64,000 nucleotides of DNA, from assembly GCF_030052815.1 (NCBI RefSeq), contig NC_079495.1, positions 52,802,773 through 52,866,772 of the forward strand. The letters are read 5' to 3'. Within the stretch, counting starts at the first letter, position 1, and each line of letters starts with the position of its first letter. A model generated the notes under the pieces. The model was not told where the DNA came from. It saw only the letters and a list, made by a program, of their open reading frames with translations, and did not search any database. Of the stretch, positions 22,911 through 34,620 are shown one piece after another. The stretch is from Hevea brasiliensis (taxonomy: Eukaryota; Streptophyta; Magnoliopsida; Malpighiales; Euphorbiaceae). Both the position numbers and the translations under genes were made by a program.

Positions 22911-25900
22911 TGCAACGCCCTCACTTTACGTAGTCCGTACATTCGACTACTCCGGTGACCTAATGTCGATCCGGACAAGTCAAGATGTTTGGAACTACAC
23001 TTCAGTGATAATAAACAGGCATAAAATGATGAAATAAATAAAAAGAAAATACAAGAAAAATTAAGAAAAAATAAAAGAGAGGAAATAAAACTAGGTTAAA
23101 TGAGCCGGCACCGAAGCGATGGGTGATCGCACAGGGAAGTTACGGTGCAGGCAATAGCCAACCTCAGGACTGCGAGGAACCCTCGGAATTAAAATTCGAG
23201 ACATAATTAAAAGCCTATAGAGGTGTAATTGACATTAGAAATGTCAAAAAAAAATTAATGAATTAGTACAAAGAAAAATAAAAAATCAAGAAACCGACAA
23301 AAATCGCTGTTACCGAAAAATTGAGAATGCAACCCGAAGAGGGGCATTTTAGTCATTTGATACCTAGAGTTGCCTTTTGACCTCAATGTCCATTAAAGAT
23401 GAGTGATAGCACACTTTAAAATTTTCATGAAAATTAAAATTGTGGTACATAATATAAATAATGGAAGTTTGGTGCATAAAATGCAATTCAAGAAAGCTTG
23501 AATAAATAAACATTAAAAATAAGTTAGTGCCCCACTAACTCAATCCTTGGACACCTATAAAAGCCACTTGGGATAGCAGAAACATTCATCTTCTACCTTA
23601 GGAAAAAAAAAACAGCCGAGAGCCTCCATTGAAGAAACTCCATGGCCGAATGAATGGACCTCCATGCAACTATGAAGTGAGCCCCTTTTCCACTTGATTT
23701 CTTCACCAAAGTTTGTCTAAACAACATGGGAAAGAGATAAGTAGCAAGAAGGAGAGGATTTGGTGAAGTTTTGTCAAGCTCAAGTCAAGGTTAATGTTAA
23801 TTTTCCTTCCCTTTCTTAATTAATCTTTGAGTTAATGTTGTAATGAGTTGATTTATGGAGAAATTTAAAGAATTGGATGGGTAATTGGTGGACTTCAATT
23901 TTGGCAGCCACGATGATTAAAGGAGTTTGGTTTGTTTTTACATGTATTTATTGGGGAATGATGTTGATTAAAGTGTTTAAATGTATAAGAGTTTGATTAC
24001 CATAGGTATAGTTTGAATTGTGTATGTGAAGTGAGGTTGTGAATTGAAAATGGGAGCTTGAAGTGTATGTGTAAATTGGGAAGCCTTGATGTGCTTAGGA
24101 AGGCCTTAAATTCTTGTATATTTAATGTTAATTTAAGAGCAATGGATGTATATTATTGATCTTGGTTAGTTGGATTAGGTTTGAGCAATTGAATTGTTAT
24201 TAGACATTTGATTAAATTGCATTGAGTTTATGGACAATTACTTGGGTTGAATTGTATTTGGACATTGATTGAATTGCTGGATACTTGATCAAATATATTG
24301 TGGCTAGATATTGGTTGTATTGAACTACTATTGGATAATTAACCAAGATGTAATGTGTATGGTGTTCATTAGAAATGAATAATTGCAATGCAAAGTATGG
24401 TTAATTAGGGCAGTATGCATTTTAGGTTATAAATGGAAATGTGTGACCCCAATTGGTATGAGGCCAATTGGAAGTGAAATAGGACTTATAATAGACCAAT
24501 TTTCATGTGTAAGTCATGCCTAAATTCTGCTAGAAATGACTTAAAAGAATGACCAAATCTGGATTAGCATAACATGTAAACCTAGATTTTTGACTATATG
24601 AATAGTAGCCAGTCTTTTGGCCATAACTCACTCAAAACTAGTCCAAATGACCTGAAATTTATACCGTTGGAAAGCTTAGACATAGGGCTACAACTTTGGT
24701 GAAGACCACCAAGCCCAGAAATGCCAATTACCAAGTCAAAATGATCGCCAAAGTTGGGTTATAAAAACTGGCCGAATTGAGTTTAACCTAAAAGTGACCC
24801 AGAATTGTGAAATAAGTTCAACTTAACTAGCATTAGTAAAATGATCATAACTTGGTCCAAAAGACTCCAAATGACATGAAATCAGTGCCAAAAATTCAAT
24901 AAGACATAGACCTACAAAATTGGTAATTGGACCAAAACCTAAAAACTAAGAGAAATAGGTTAATTAGTTTGATCAAGTTGATGTATAAAATCTGGAATTG
25001 GTACAATTGACTATTAAGCCCAGAAAATTCAAATAGGCATATCTCCCACAAGAAATCTCCCAATGTAATGAACCATACCAATCTGGAAAGCTAAAAAGAG
25101 ACCTAAAACTTTGTTTTAGACAACTTCCTCAAATTATAAATGTATAAGGTCTTAATTTAAGGTCAAATCCTTTGACCTAATTAAGGACCATGCCAATATA
25201 AAACCTTTGAGTCCAAGTCAATAATTTAGTTATAAATAATTCTATAAAACTTGACAAATTACAAGTAAAATTTCCAATTGACCCTAAGACATAGGGCAAC
25301 AATACTTATGAAGAATGCTAGACCTCAATGTGATTACAAACAGTCCAAATAAATTAGTAAATTCAGAACCAAAAATGTCTATTAAGGAAGTCAAAATTTA
25401 TCTTTGACCTAGTTATGGTTAAATGACCATAACTTAAGTTATATAACTCCAAATGGAGTGATTCAAAAAGGAAATTAAAAAAGACACAATGAGAAACAAT
25501 TTAATGAAGAGAAATCTGTTAAATTTACATTGTAGCTTGGTCCAATAGATAGTAAACATCTGAATAATTGTAATAAATTGCAATAAGCTTTGAAATGAAA
25601 TTGGCAACATATGTCAACATGTGAGGAATGAAAAGTGGAACATATTAGTGACATTAAAACTAATTCACCTAATGTGCATTAAATGTCAATATTGTAGGTT
25701 GACTAATAAAGGGAATAGTATTAACAAAATTTAATTATTGAACCTTACTATTAGAAACAATTTAAATGAGTACTGAAACACTTTAAATTATGTGTTTCAG
25801 TTAGGAAAGACACTGGAAAACGAAAAGACCCACTGAGTCAAGGCCAAGAGGTGACTCATCAGAGGTTTGTTTACAACTAGTTTTTAATCGATTTTATTCT

Positions 25901-27355
25901 GAATATTACATATGATTAAATGACGTTATTTTCTTTATGTATTATGTTTATCAAGTATTGGATTTAATTCAATGATTATTGAAATTGTTATAGTATGTAA
26001 GAATTTAGCTTTGTGAAATGGTATTTCAATAAGTATTAAGCATTGTTGTGGATTGAATAAATTATGTTTTGGAAAATTGTGATAGAATATGTTTTGAATT
26101 GTGATGGGCAATTTGCATGAAAAAAATACAAATTTATGTTTTGAATTATGATGAGCATATAAATTATTGGATATTGGATTTGACTTTGAATCGAATTGTG
26201 TTGTGATTTATGCTCACAAAAAGGACAAAGAGATTTATAATATTATTTTATATCTCATTATAGATGCTTAACTATGTTATTACCTGTCTCTCTCATTTGT
26301 TAAGGAGACAATGGAGTTAGCTTTGTTTTGATTACCATGGTACGTGCATAGGCTTAGATTCTCCTCTTATTAGAGGTTAGATCTAAGTTTTTTTGGTTAT
26401 GGCCTTTTCGGAAGTTTTATTATTATGGTGTGTACTGTGCACAATAATTCGACCTCCCCGATCATAGGGAGTTAGAATCACTCTAGAGATGGCCCTTTCG
26501 GATTAGTCTTACATAGTTAGCGAGATAAAGAATAGTTTTTGAATAGTAAAGAAATTCGATTTCAAATGAGATTTATGCATAATTGATTTTATTGGAATTA
26601 ATCTTTATTTCCATAATTACTGGAATTACTTTAAATGTCTAGTTGTGATTTGATAAATTAAATTTCTTGCTCGAAGTCATTTTATACAAATGATTTATAT
26701 TATTGGCAATGAATATTTTGATTTTTGGAATTTGATGAGTATCCAAATTTTCAAATTATTTGTAGTAATTTTGCTAAGGTATATTGTACTATGTTTTAAG
26801 TTATAGTTGTGCATCACTGAGTTCACCATTCAGCGATAGCTTTGTATGCTGTCGCAGGTGAAAGTAAGGATAGAGTAATTAAGTGAGAATTCCTGTAGCT
26901 GCGCCTTAAAGACACATTCAGATCAGCTCCAGGTATATCATAGGTTTGATGTATGCATGTAATAATATGTATATAAATTATTTGAGCAGTTGTATAAAAA
27001 CTCTTGTAAAATATTTTGGTATGTAATTAAATTTAAATTATTGTAATGTAAATTTGAGATTTCATTTACCTGTATAGTTTTGTAATATTAATTTTTGAGT
27101 CTTGTAATCAATGAAATATTTCTTTTATGATGAGGTTGGTTTGAAAATGAATTGATTTGATTATTGAGATTTGAATTTTGAGATGAAATGAAGTTTATTG
27201 GAGTTGCATTTGAGAAATTATATTGGGAGTGTTTTCCTTTTCAGGTTTGAAGAACTATTTTCTCAAAATACAGCCGGCACTCTGCCGAAATTTTAAAAAA
27301 TTTTTATAACACCAGATTTTAATCAATGATTTAAATTTCACGAAAATTGATTTAA
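22911..27355 (+). mobile_element. Element B, first LTR (family T2), main part
   Basis: Begins TGCAACGCCC (canonical TGTAACACCC, mutated) and shares CCGGTGACC and the CCGGACA box with other T2 LTRs. Interrupted at 27355 by C1 (TSD TTTAA) and completed at 33606-33710, about 4.5 kb in all. Contains a six-unit module array (24425-25500), a CTCCTCTTATTAGAGG hairpin near 26360, a CTCCC...GGGAG hairpin near 26452, and the conserved hairpin at 26817-26833 followed by GCTGTCGCAGGTGAAAG. Inserted in the 3' LTR of A. Confidence 0.87.
24425..25500 (+). repeat. Six diverged ~195-bp modules in the B LTR
   Basis: Anchors of the GACATAG box fall at 24483, 24679, 24903, 25100, 25288 and 25483 (spacings 196, 224, 197, 188, 195). 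Each module runs roughly: ATAACT..., a palindrome (CCAATTGG type, GGTC...GACC type or ACTCCAAATGGAGT type), GAAAT, AGACATAGnnCTACAACTTTnnTGAAGA, CCCAGAAATG. Unit identity is low but order is kept. Confidence 0.75.
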
Positions 27356-30300
27356 TGTGACACCCCTTACCCGTCTACAGTATAGCCGAGTAAGATATGT
27401 CACACAGTGTACCGGAACACCCTATTTTATTTCAATCATTTTTATCCTTCCTAATTTATTTCTTTCATAGTTATGAAGTATAATTTATGAAATATCATTC
27501 AGTGAAGTTATTTATTGAAATCATAAATTTATTTGTGGTTCCGCAAATTTTATAGGAAATCCGACAGAGTACCAGCTAAAAATGGAGAAAATATGTGACA
27601 CCCCTTACCCGTGTACAGTATACCCGAGTAAGTAATGCCACACGGTGTACCGGCACACTCTAATATACCTTAATTAATTTATATCATGCTTTTGCATATA
27701 ATTTATGAAATATACTTTATTTAAGCCATTTAGCAAAATTTTTATTTATTTGAGGTTCCGAAAATTTTATAGAAAATTCGGCGGAGTACCGGCTAAAAAT
27801 GGAGAAAACAGTTCTTCGGAACCTGTTAAAAACACTTCCAATAAACAAATTCATTCATTCCCAACTCCAATATCATCACAAAACTCAATATCAAGATCTC
27901 AACAATTTTTCAATTTCAGGCCTCAACAACCTTTTCATTTCTCAAACATCCCTTTCTCAGGGTTCTCATATATAAACAACAATTAAATACTCAAATTACT
28001 TCCATACATAACCATAAATCTTTATTATTTACATGAACCTCAAAATATATTACATAAATCCCAAATACATATGAGAAAATAAAAATTTAATTACAAAATG
28101 ACAAAATGACATCTAGTGTCCTATCAATGCATTGCAGGTGACGAGGTGACACGGACATCATGCGTAATCGCAGGATGGACTCACCCGATCTGTGGTCTCA
28201 CTGGGCTCACGATCGAGATCTCCAGTACTACGCTGCGGCAAAGTAACGCGCTAAGCAATAATGCTTAGTGGTGCAATAATATAATAGAAGAAAATAGCAA
28301 GAAAATGAATGTGTATAGAATGTGTATGCTTTCTTTGTTTGGTATTGGTATAACCATTATTTCGTTAACGTTGTTCACTTTTATTCATTTGGTTGCCCCA
28401 AGTAAACCTACACTAGACGACTGGACTAGATAACGGGCAAACTGGCACTGGGTACCTAGTACCTCGTGCCACACCATCACATATGCATCTCCTGTGTGCA
28501 TGAGAATAGCTAACAAGTCAGAATAATATCGGGCACAAGGCCAAGTCTCAATACAAAGTCGAATGGCTATAAGCCATGAAATCACTGAATGGCATATTGC
28601 CATGTGCGATCGCTAACTGAACCCTATTGGCATGCCAAACTATCCAAACCAATCTTGTTAGGTATACTAGGGCATTTGAAACTTTTAAATTCTTCAATTT
28701 GTGAATTTCAAATTTTTAGTGTCACTATTCATCTTATTGGTCAACAAAAATGTTGACTTTTAGAATAAAAATATGTACATTGACTTTGGCACTCCCAACA
28801 TACCACATTTGGCATTCCAAACTTGTTGGCATTAAGCATTTATACCATTTCAAAGTTTAAACCAACACAAGCAGAATTTTCAGTTTTTGTGAGTCAAATT
28901 CACTGTTCCATTGGACACTGTTGCTGTGGGAATTTGAAGAAATGTAAAACATGAAAGTTGTTCTTTATTTTGTCTAGTTGAATTTCCTTTTTTGAATCAC
29001 TCCATTTGGAGTTTTTTAGCTCCAGATATGGTCCAAAAACCATAGCTGGCCGGATTACCATTCTGCAGAAATTACCATATCTACAGTAACATGAATAGTG
29101 ACTGCCACTGCCATTTGGGTTAGGTTCCTTCATTAAAGTTGTTTGTCTATGTCTTAACTTGTTGCTGTAAATATTTCAGGTCAATTGACCAAATCTACAG
29201 TGAGTTATGGCCAAATGAAATTCTACAGAATCAGTTTTAGGGTATCCGGATTGGGGCCAAGTTTTGGTCCTCTTGCTTTGGTCTTTTGGGCATGGTTTCT
29301 TCAGCAAAAATGTGCCATTATAAGCCTAGTTTCATGTCCAATTGGCCAAACACCAATTGGACTAACACAGCCAAAGTTATGGCTGTGTAATTGGACTGAA
29401 ATTTCATCCATTTCTTTGTATCCTAGGGCAGCTCACACCTTGACTTTGCCATACCATTTTTCAGTCCAAATTGTGGTCAACATACCTCAAATGGTCACTT
29501 ATTGACCATTAGAGTGTTCTTTAACAGTTTGATAAGCCAAGTTAATTTTTCATTCCTCAAAACCCTAATGTCCAATGCAATTTACCCATAAACCTCAATT
29601 AGCACACTAGTTCAATATCTATGTAGATATATAGCTTAAACATAATCTCCAATTCATGCTAAGTCCATTAAAACCATCAAAACACTCCCTTATTGTTCCT
29701 TCCTTAGGGTTGCCGAAATTCAAGGCATGCATAAGCATAAATTTCATTTATTTAAGTGACAAATTCTTGCTCACTTTAAGGCTTTAACATGGAATAAAGG
29801 AGATTTAAGTATATATGTGCACTAACCTTGAATAGGGCAGATTTTTCCCAACTCAAAACTTCACTTTTCTTCCTTTTCTTGGCTGCCAAAAGCTTTGTCT
29901 AGGTGTGGGATTAATTTTTGATGAAGGGACTTATGGGTTTTAGGGTGAGGAAGCATGGAAATTTGAAGCTTTCAAGAACCAAAAATGGAGGAGCATGGTG
30001 AAGGGATTTCGGCTGCAATGGGAAAGGAGGGATGACTGCTGCATTTTTTTGTTATTTTGGTCTTCTTTTAACCTCTTTTATTTGTTAGTCAAATAGTTGC
30101 TTAATGGTGATTGGTTGGTAATTTTAAATGACATCATACTATGTCATTATTTGCATTATTTTGCATTTTCTTTTCTTTTCTTTCACTACTCATTTCCAAT
30201 TTCATTTTTAGTAATGTTTCTTCATATTTTATGTCATATTAATTATTTACTCAACTGGACAAGTCGGCCAAAAATCACCTCTGAAGGCGAAATGACCAAA

Positions 30301-33300
30301 ATGCCCTCCGCTTTGGTGAACGGGTCAAAATTGTCTGTCTGATTGAAAAATTTTTCTAGGTATTTTCTTGGCATTCTAATGCCATGGGAACCTCAATAAC
30401 CCTTCTCTGGAGTCCCAAAATTATTTTATAATTTTTCCTGTCTAGGGCTCCTCGTTGTAGAACCGCAACTTCCTCTCAGTTACCCATCGCTAGGCACCTA
30501 CTGCTTAACTTGGTTGTATTTTTTCTAAAATTTTTACTAAATTTTTCTTATTAATATTTGAGTTAATTATGGTTCCTGACTTTAGTTTAAATATTTTTCG
30601 GACGTTCTATTGTCCGACCGATGACACCTGCACGGAACAGTAGGATGTACGGAGTGGTTACCGGGAGGGTGTTACAAAATAGTTCTTCGGAACCTGAGAA
30701 AAACACTTCCAAAATTCTCAATCAATCCCAAACTCCATTTTCTCAACAAAATCTCAATGTTTCTCAAATATACTCCCAATTCTCATTCATTCATTCATTT
30801 CATAGGATATTCATGTACAAATCATAAATAAATATTCACTTTTTCATTTATAAACATAATTTTCACTATTTACATTAATAACAAAATACATTACATGAGT
30901 CTCAATTTCACATGAGAAAATAAAAGTTAATTACAAAATATCAAAATAAATCCTTGTGTCCTACCAATGCACTGATGATGGTGAGGTGACACGGACACTA
31001 TGCAAAGCTGCAGAAGGTTTCACACAGTCTGTGGTCTACTGGGCTCTTGGTCAGTCTCTCCAGAACCTACGCGTGGCAAAAAAGCAACACGCTAAGCAAT
31101 AATGCTTAGTGGTGCCAATAATAAAATAAAAAGAAATAACATAAAATAAATATGCAGTGCACATTTTGATGTCTTATGCAGACAATTTTTCGATCATTAT
31201 TGATAATATTATTTATTTTGTACTTGTTATATTCATAATTTCATTAAATTTATTTACTTTTATTCTTGGTTGCCCAAGTAACCTATACTGGATGACTGGA
31301 CTGGATAAATGGGTAAACTAGCACTGGGTATCTAGTACCTCGGGCCGTCACACCATCGGTCACATATGCATCTTCCGGTGTGCAACAAAACAACTAATAA
31401 GATGTAATAATATTAGGCACAAGGCTAAGTATCAACACAATGTCAGAATGGCTAAAAGCCATAAAATCACAGAATGGCATAATGCCATGTGCAGTATTGC
31501 TAACTGAACCCTATTGGCATGCCAACCTATCCAAACCAATCTTGCTAGGTGTACTAGGGAATGTTACACTTTTAAATTGTACAATTCTTGAAATTTAAGT
31601 TTAGGTGTTACTATTTATTTCATTAGTCAACTAAAATGTTGACTTTTGCATAGACAATAGGTACATTAGTTCTAATGCTCCCAACATACCACATTTTTCA
31701 TTCTAAAATTGTTGGTATTGGTTGCCAATACCATTTCTAAGCTTAGTGTTAGTTATTCAAAATTTTCAGATTTCAATCCTCATATTTACTGTTTCGTTGG
31801 TCATTTATACAATAGGAATTTGGCAAAATTGTCTTCATGAAAGTTGTTCTTTATTTTGTCTAGTTACATTTCCTTTTTTGAATCACTTCATTTGGAGTTT
31901 TGTAACTCAAGTTATGGCCTAAACACCATAACTAGCCGGATTGGACAAAATCCAAAATTCTGGGCAAAACTGGTTTTGCCAGATTTGGTAACCTAAGTTT
32001 GGTTGGTAATTTGACTGGGTTATGATTAGAATTTGGATTTATGTTCCCATGAAAGTTGTAGGTCTATGTCTCAGCTTTCTTCTGATAAAATTTCAGGTCA
32101 ATTGGACCTTTCTACACTGAGTTATGAGCAAATGAATAAATACTATTCATTTGGTTATTTTGCCCAAGCAGAATGCAAGTCACCCGGATGAGGGCAATTT
32201 TTAGGTCAACTTAGTTTGATTTTCTGGGCAGGGTTTCTTCACCAAAGTGGTGCCATTATGTATCTAGTTTTATGTCCAATTGGCCTTGCACCAATTGAAC
32301 CTACACAATCCACGTTATAGCTGCCCAAACCTGCTGGACTCACATCCAGACCTGCAGGGCACTCAAGGCAGCCTATCCTTTGCAACATTCAATGACTCAA
32401 TTCACTTCATATTAAGTTTAAAACTTACCAAATGGTTACTAATTGACCATTAAAATTTTCCTACACCATTATAGGAGCAAAACTCCAATTTGCTCAAAAC
32501 CCTAAATTCTCAATTTCTCTACTCTTCCATTAACTTACAATTCAATGTGCTAAATCTTAAGTTCATATCAAGGGCAGCTTATATACTCATTTAATCCAAA
32601 GAAATAATCAAAACTCTAATAAATCCATGGCTGCCAAAAATATAAAGTGAGTACATCAAAGGTTTTCATTTGAATTTTTATAAATTTCAAATTAAATCAA
32701 CTTTCTAGTCATGAATTTAAAGAGAGAAAGATATTGGACACTAACCTTATTAAAGCTCCCACTTGAGCTTGTTAATCTTCAAGATTTCTCCCTCTAATGG
32801 CTGCCTAAAGGTGATTTAGGGTGTGAGGATAAATTTTAGTGAAGTGAGGATGACGTTTTATGGCGTCAAGGTTGAGGTTTTAGATAGAAAAAGAGAAAGC
32901 TTTAATGGAGATAGTGAGGGAAAGAGAGGCTGCCGAAAATTGAAGGAGATGAGCAGAATGATCTTTCATTTTTTTTTGTCTAATTTTGTGATATTTATCC
33001 CTTTTAATTGGCTTGGTTAATTCCCATTGGTTAGGGTTTAATTTCATACATTTATGACATCATGTTGATGTCATAAATGTGAGTTTTATTTTATTTTCAT
33101 TTCTTTTCTTTTCTACCCATTTTTAATTTAATTTTTAGCGATATTTATTTATATTTTATGTTATACAAATTATTTACTTAACTGGACAAGTCGGCCAAAA
33201 ATCATCTCTGAAGACGAAATGATCAAAATGCCCTCCGTTTGGCTGAACGGGTCAAAATTGTCTGTACCGATTGAAAAATTTTTCTAGGTATTTTCTTGGC

Positions 33301-33600
33301 ATTCTAATGCCATGGGAACCTCAATAACCCTTCTCTGGAGTCCCAAAAATTATTTTATAATTTTTCCCTAGGGTCTAGGGCTCCTCGTTGCAAGAACCGC
33401 AACTTCCCTCTGGTTACCCATCGCTAGGGCACCGGCTCGTTTAACTTGGTTGTATTTTTTTTCTAAAATTTTTCCTAAATTTTTCTTATTAATATTTGAG
33501 TTAATTATGGTTCCTCACTTTAGTTTAAATATTTTTTCGGAAGTTCTAGCTATTCAGACCGACACTGGTTGTACGGAGTTACTACAAGGAGGGTGTTGCA
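27356..33600 (-). mobile_element. Solo LTR C1 (family T3), containing C2
   Basis: Plus strand TGTGACACCCC...GGGTGTTGCA, TSD TTTAA at 27351-27355 and 33601-33605. After removal of C2 and its TSD it is about 3157 bp, matching other T3 LTRs, with no interior: a solo LTR. Minus orientation inferred because its reverse complement aligns with T2 LTR starts (CCGGTGACC, CCGGACAGCTA) and ends. Conserved hairpin CTAAGCA-ATAA-TGCTTAG at 31092-31109; GGC/GCC mini-hairpins at 31448-31488; three ~190-bp modules in 31780-32330. Confidence 0.93.
27594..30676 (-). mobile_element. Solo LTR C2 (family T3) nested in C1
   Basis: 3083 bp, TGTGACACCCC...GGGTGTTACA, TSD AAATA at 27589-27593 and 30677-30681. Inserted 238 bp from the LTR edge of its own family, same orientation. 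Perfect inverted repeat GTCCAATTGG-CCAAACA-CCAATTGGAC at 29336-29362; conserved hairpin at 28251-28268; mini-hairpins at 28520-28600; modules at about 28925, 29115 and 29290. No interior or coding sequence. Confidence 0.94.
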
Positions 33601-33605
33601 TTTAA

Positions 33606-33710
33606 AATCTCTCGTAGTATATTTAATGGGTTACTGGTAGGCGAAGTATGGTAATTCATTAGGTGTACTATGGGATCATATTACATCTTACGGAGGAGTA
33701 GGGTGTGACA
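33606..33710 (+). mobile_element. Element B, first LTR, 3' end
   Basis: Resumes after the second TTTAA and ends GGGTGTGACA at 33710, immediately before the B leader and PBS. Matches the ends of LTRs H, J and K. Confidence 0.9.
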
Positions 33711-33717
33711 TGTTTAG

Positions 33718-33729
33718 TGGTATCAGAGC
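33718..33729 (+). promoter_or_regulatory. Primer-binding site of element B
   Basis: TGGTATCAGAGC, seven bases after the LTR end, complementary to initiator Met-tRNA. Unmutated. Confidence 0.9.
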
Positions 33730-33897
33730 AAAGGTTTTAAAGTAAATTTTGAATTGTGAAATTGAATTAATTTTATCGGTAAATATAACTGCTCAAATGT
33801 TTGATACATATAGTACATTTACATCATAAATATAAACTAATGGTGAGAAATCTCATTGTGTTGGTTGTACAGAAAATAGAAAATCCTGTGAAAAGAT

Positions 33898-34555
33898 ATG
33901 AAAGAGAAGAATGAGATAATAGAACAGTCTGTGACGGCGGAGGTACAAGGTGAGGCCCTAGCTTCGCAGAGTGTCGAAGGCCCGACTGTACCAATTTCAC
34001 CGGCACAAATTACTGCACAAATAGCCTAACAAATGGCCACTTTCATTCAACAAATGACTGATACTTTGTCAGCTCAAGCTCAAACACAAACCCAACCCCC
34101 ACAAGGGCAGTGTGAAATAGAGAAGAGGGAGAAACCTATGGGTCATAACTCGAGCAGTAATTTGGGAAGAGAACAGAATTTGAGGAGTCCCGAGCTTAGG
34201 GAGATGATAGAGGCGAATCATCAGAGTAGAGACTATCAAGATCTAGTCGTCGAACAACTAGAAGTGCCTATTCTGCCTATATCTGCCATATTTGTGGCAA
34301 ATTACATGGGGCTATTTATCGTAAGGCCACTAGAGCCTGCTACAATTATGGAAAGCTTGGACACTTTGTCAGAGATTGTACTAGAGCACATCGATCTGCT
34401 CTCCGAAGTTCATAAACAGTAAATAGAGGTCGAGATAGAAAAAGAGTTGGTACTCCTCACAACCATAACACAGTGAATCAACCCGAATATGGTAGCGCAC
34501 CAGTCAGAGCGTCCACTATGCACCAAGGAGAAAGAATAGAAACTTCGGATACAGC
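33898..34555 (+). pseudogene. Gag of element B, capsid deleted
   Basis: Start ATG 33898 (MKEKNEIIEQSVTAEVQGEA). A TAA at 34028 replaces a Gln codon (context IAxQMATFIQQM). After the Gln/Thr/Pro-rich linker the frame jumps directly to the Ser/Asn stretch before the zinc knuckle: the whole capsid domain seen in A (YDKLIKY... to ...LELERIELE) is missing, an internal deletion. Further on, the knuckle reads CYNYGKLGHFVRDC in a shifted frame, with the second Cys changed to Tyr (G-to-A). Cannot make a functional Gag. Confidence 0.82.
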
Positions 34556-34620
34556 TGCTGGTAAGTTCTTAATTTTTGAAAGAAATAATTAGTTATTATT
34601 TGATCCTAGCGCTACTTATT
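34556..34620 (+). pseudogene. Protease start of element B, cut by LTR D
   Basis: A short stretch aligns with the protease start of A and includes LFDPSATY, the active-site box with Gly changed to Ser. LTR D begins at 34621, a few codons after the active site. The rest of B pol is absent from the window. Confidence 0.75.

Noticed and set aside
24425..25500. ~195-bp period as a centromeric satellite.
   Set aside because: Few, highly diverged units confined to LTRs, with no long array.
31722..31922. A 66-residue ORF (MPIPF...) repeated at 44298-44498, possibly a conserved small protein.
   Set aside because: Both are the same antisense LTR region in C1 and C3. The frame is not open in C2, I or E, so conservation reflects copy relationship.
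27356..33600. C1, C2, C3, E and I read as plus-strand LTRs because they begin TGTGACACC or TGTAACACC on the plus strand.
   Set aside because: Both ends are near-inverted, so termini do not fix orientation. The CCGGTGACC/CCGGACAG box, the GCGATGGGTAAC box and the CTAAGC hairpin match T2 LTRs only in reverse complement, so these copies are minus and D is plus.
34033..34422. 129-residue ORF in B taken as an intact gag.
   Set aside because: The start is internal to gag, the capsid is deleted and the C-terminal third is out of frame; the zinc knuckle is in another frame.
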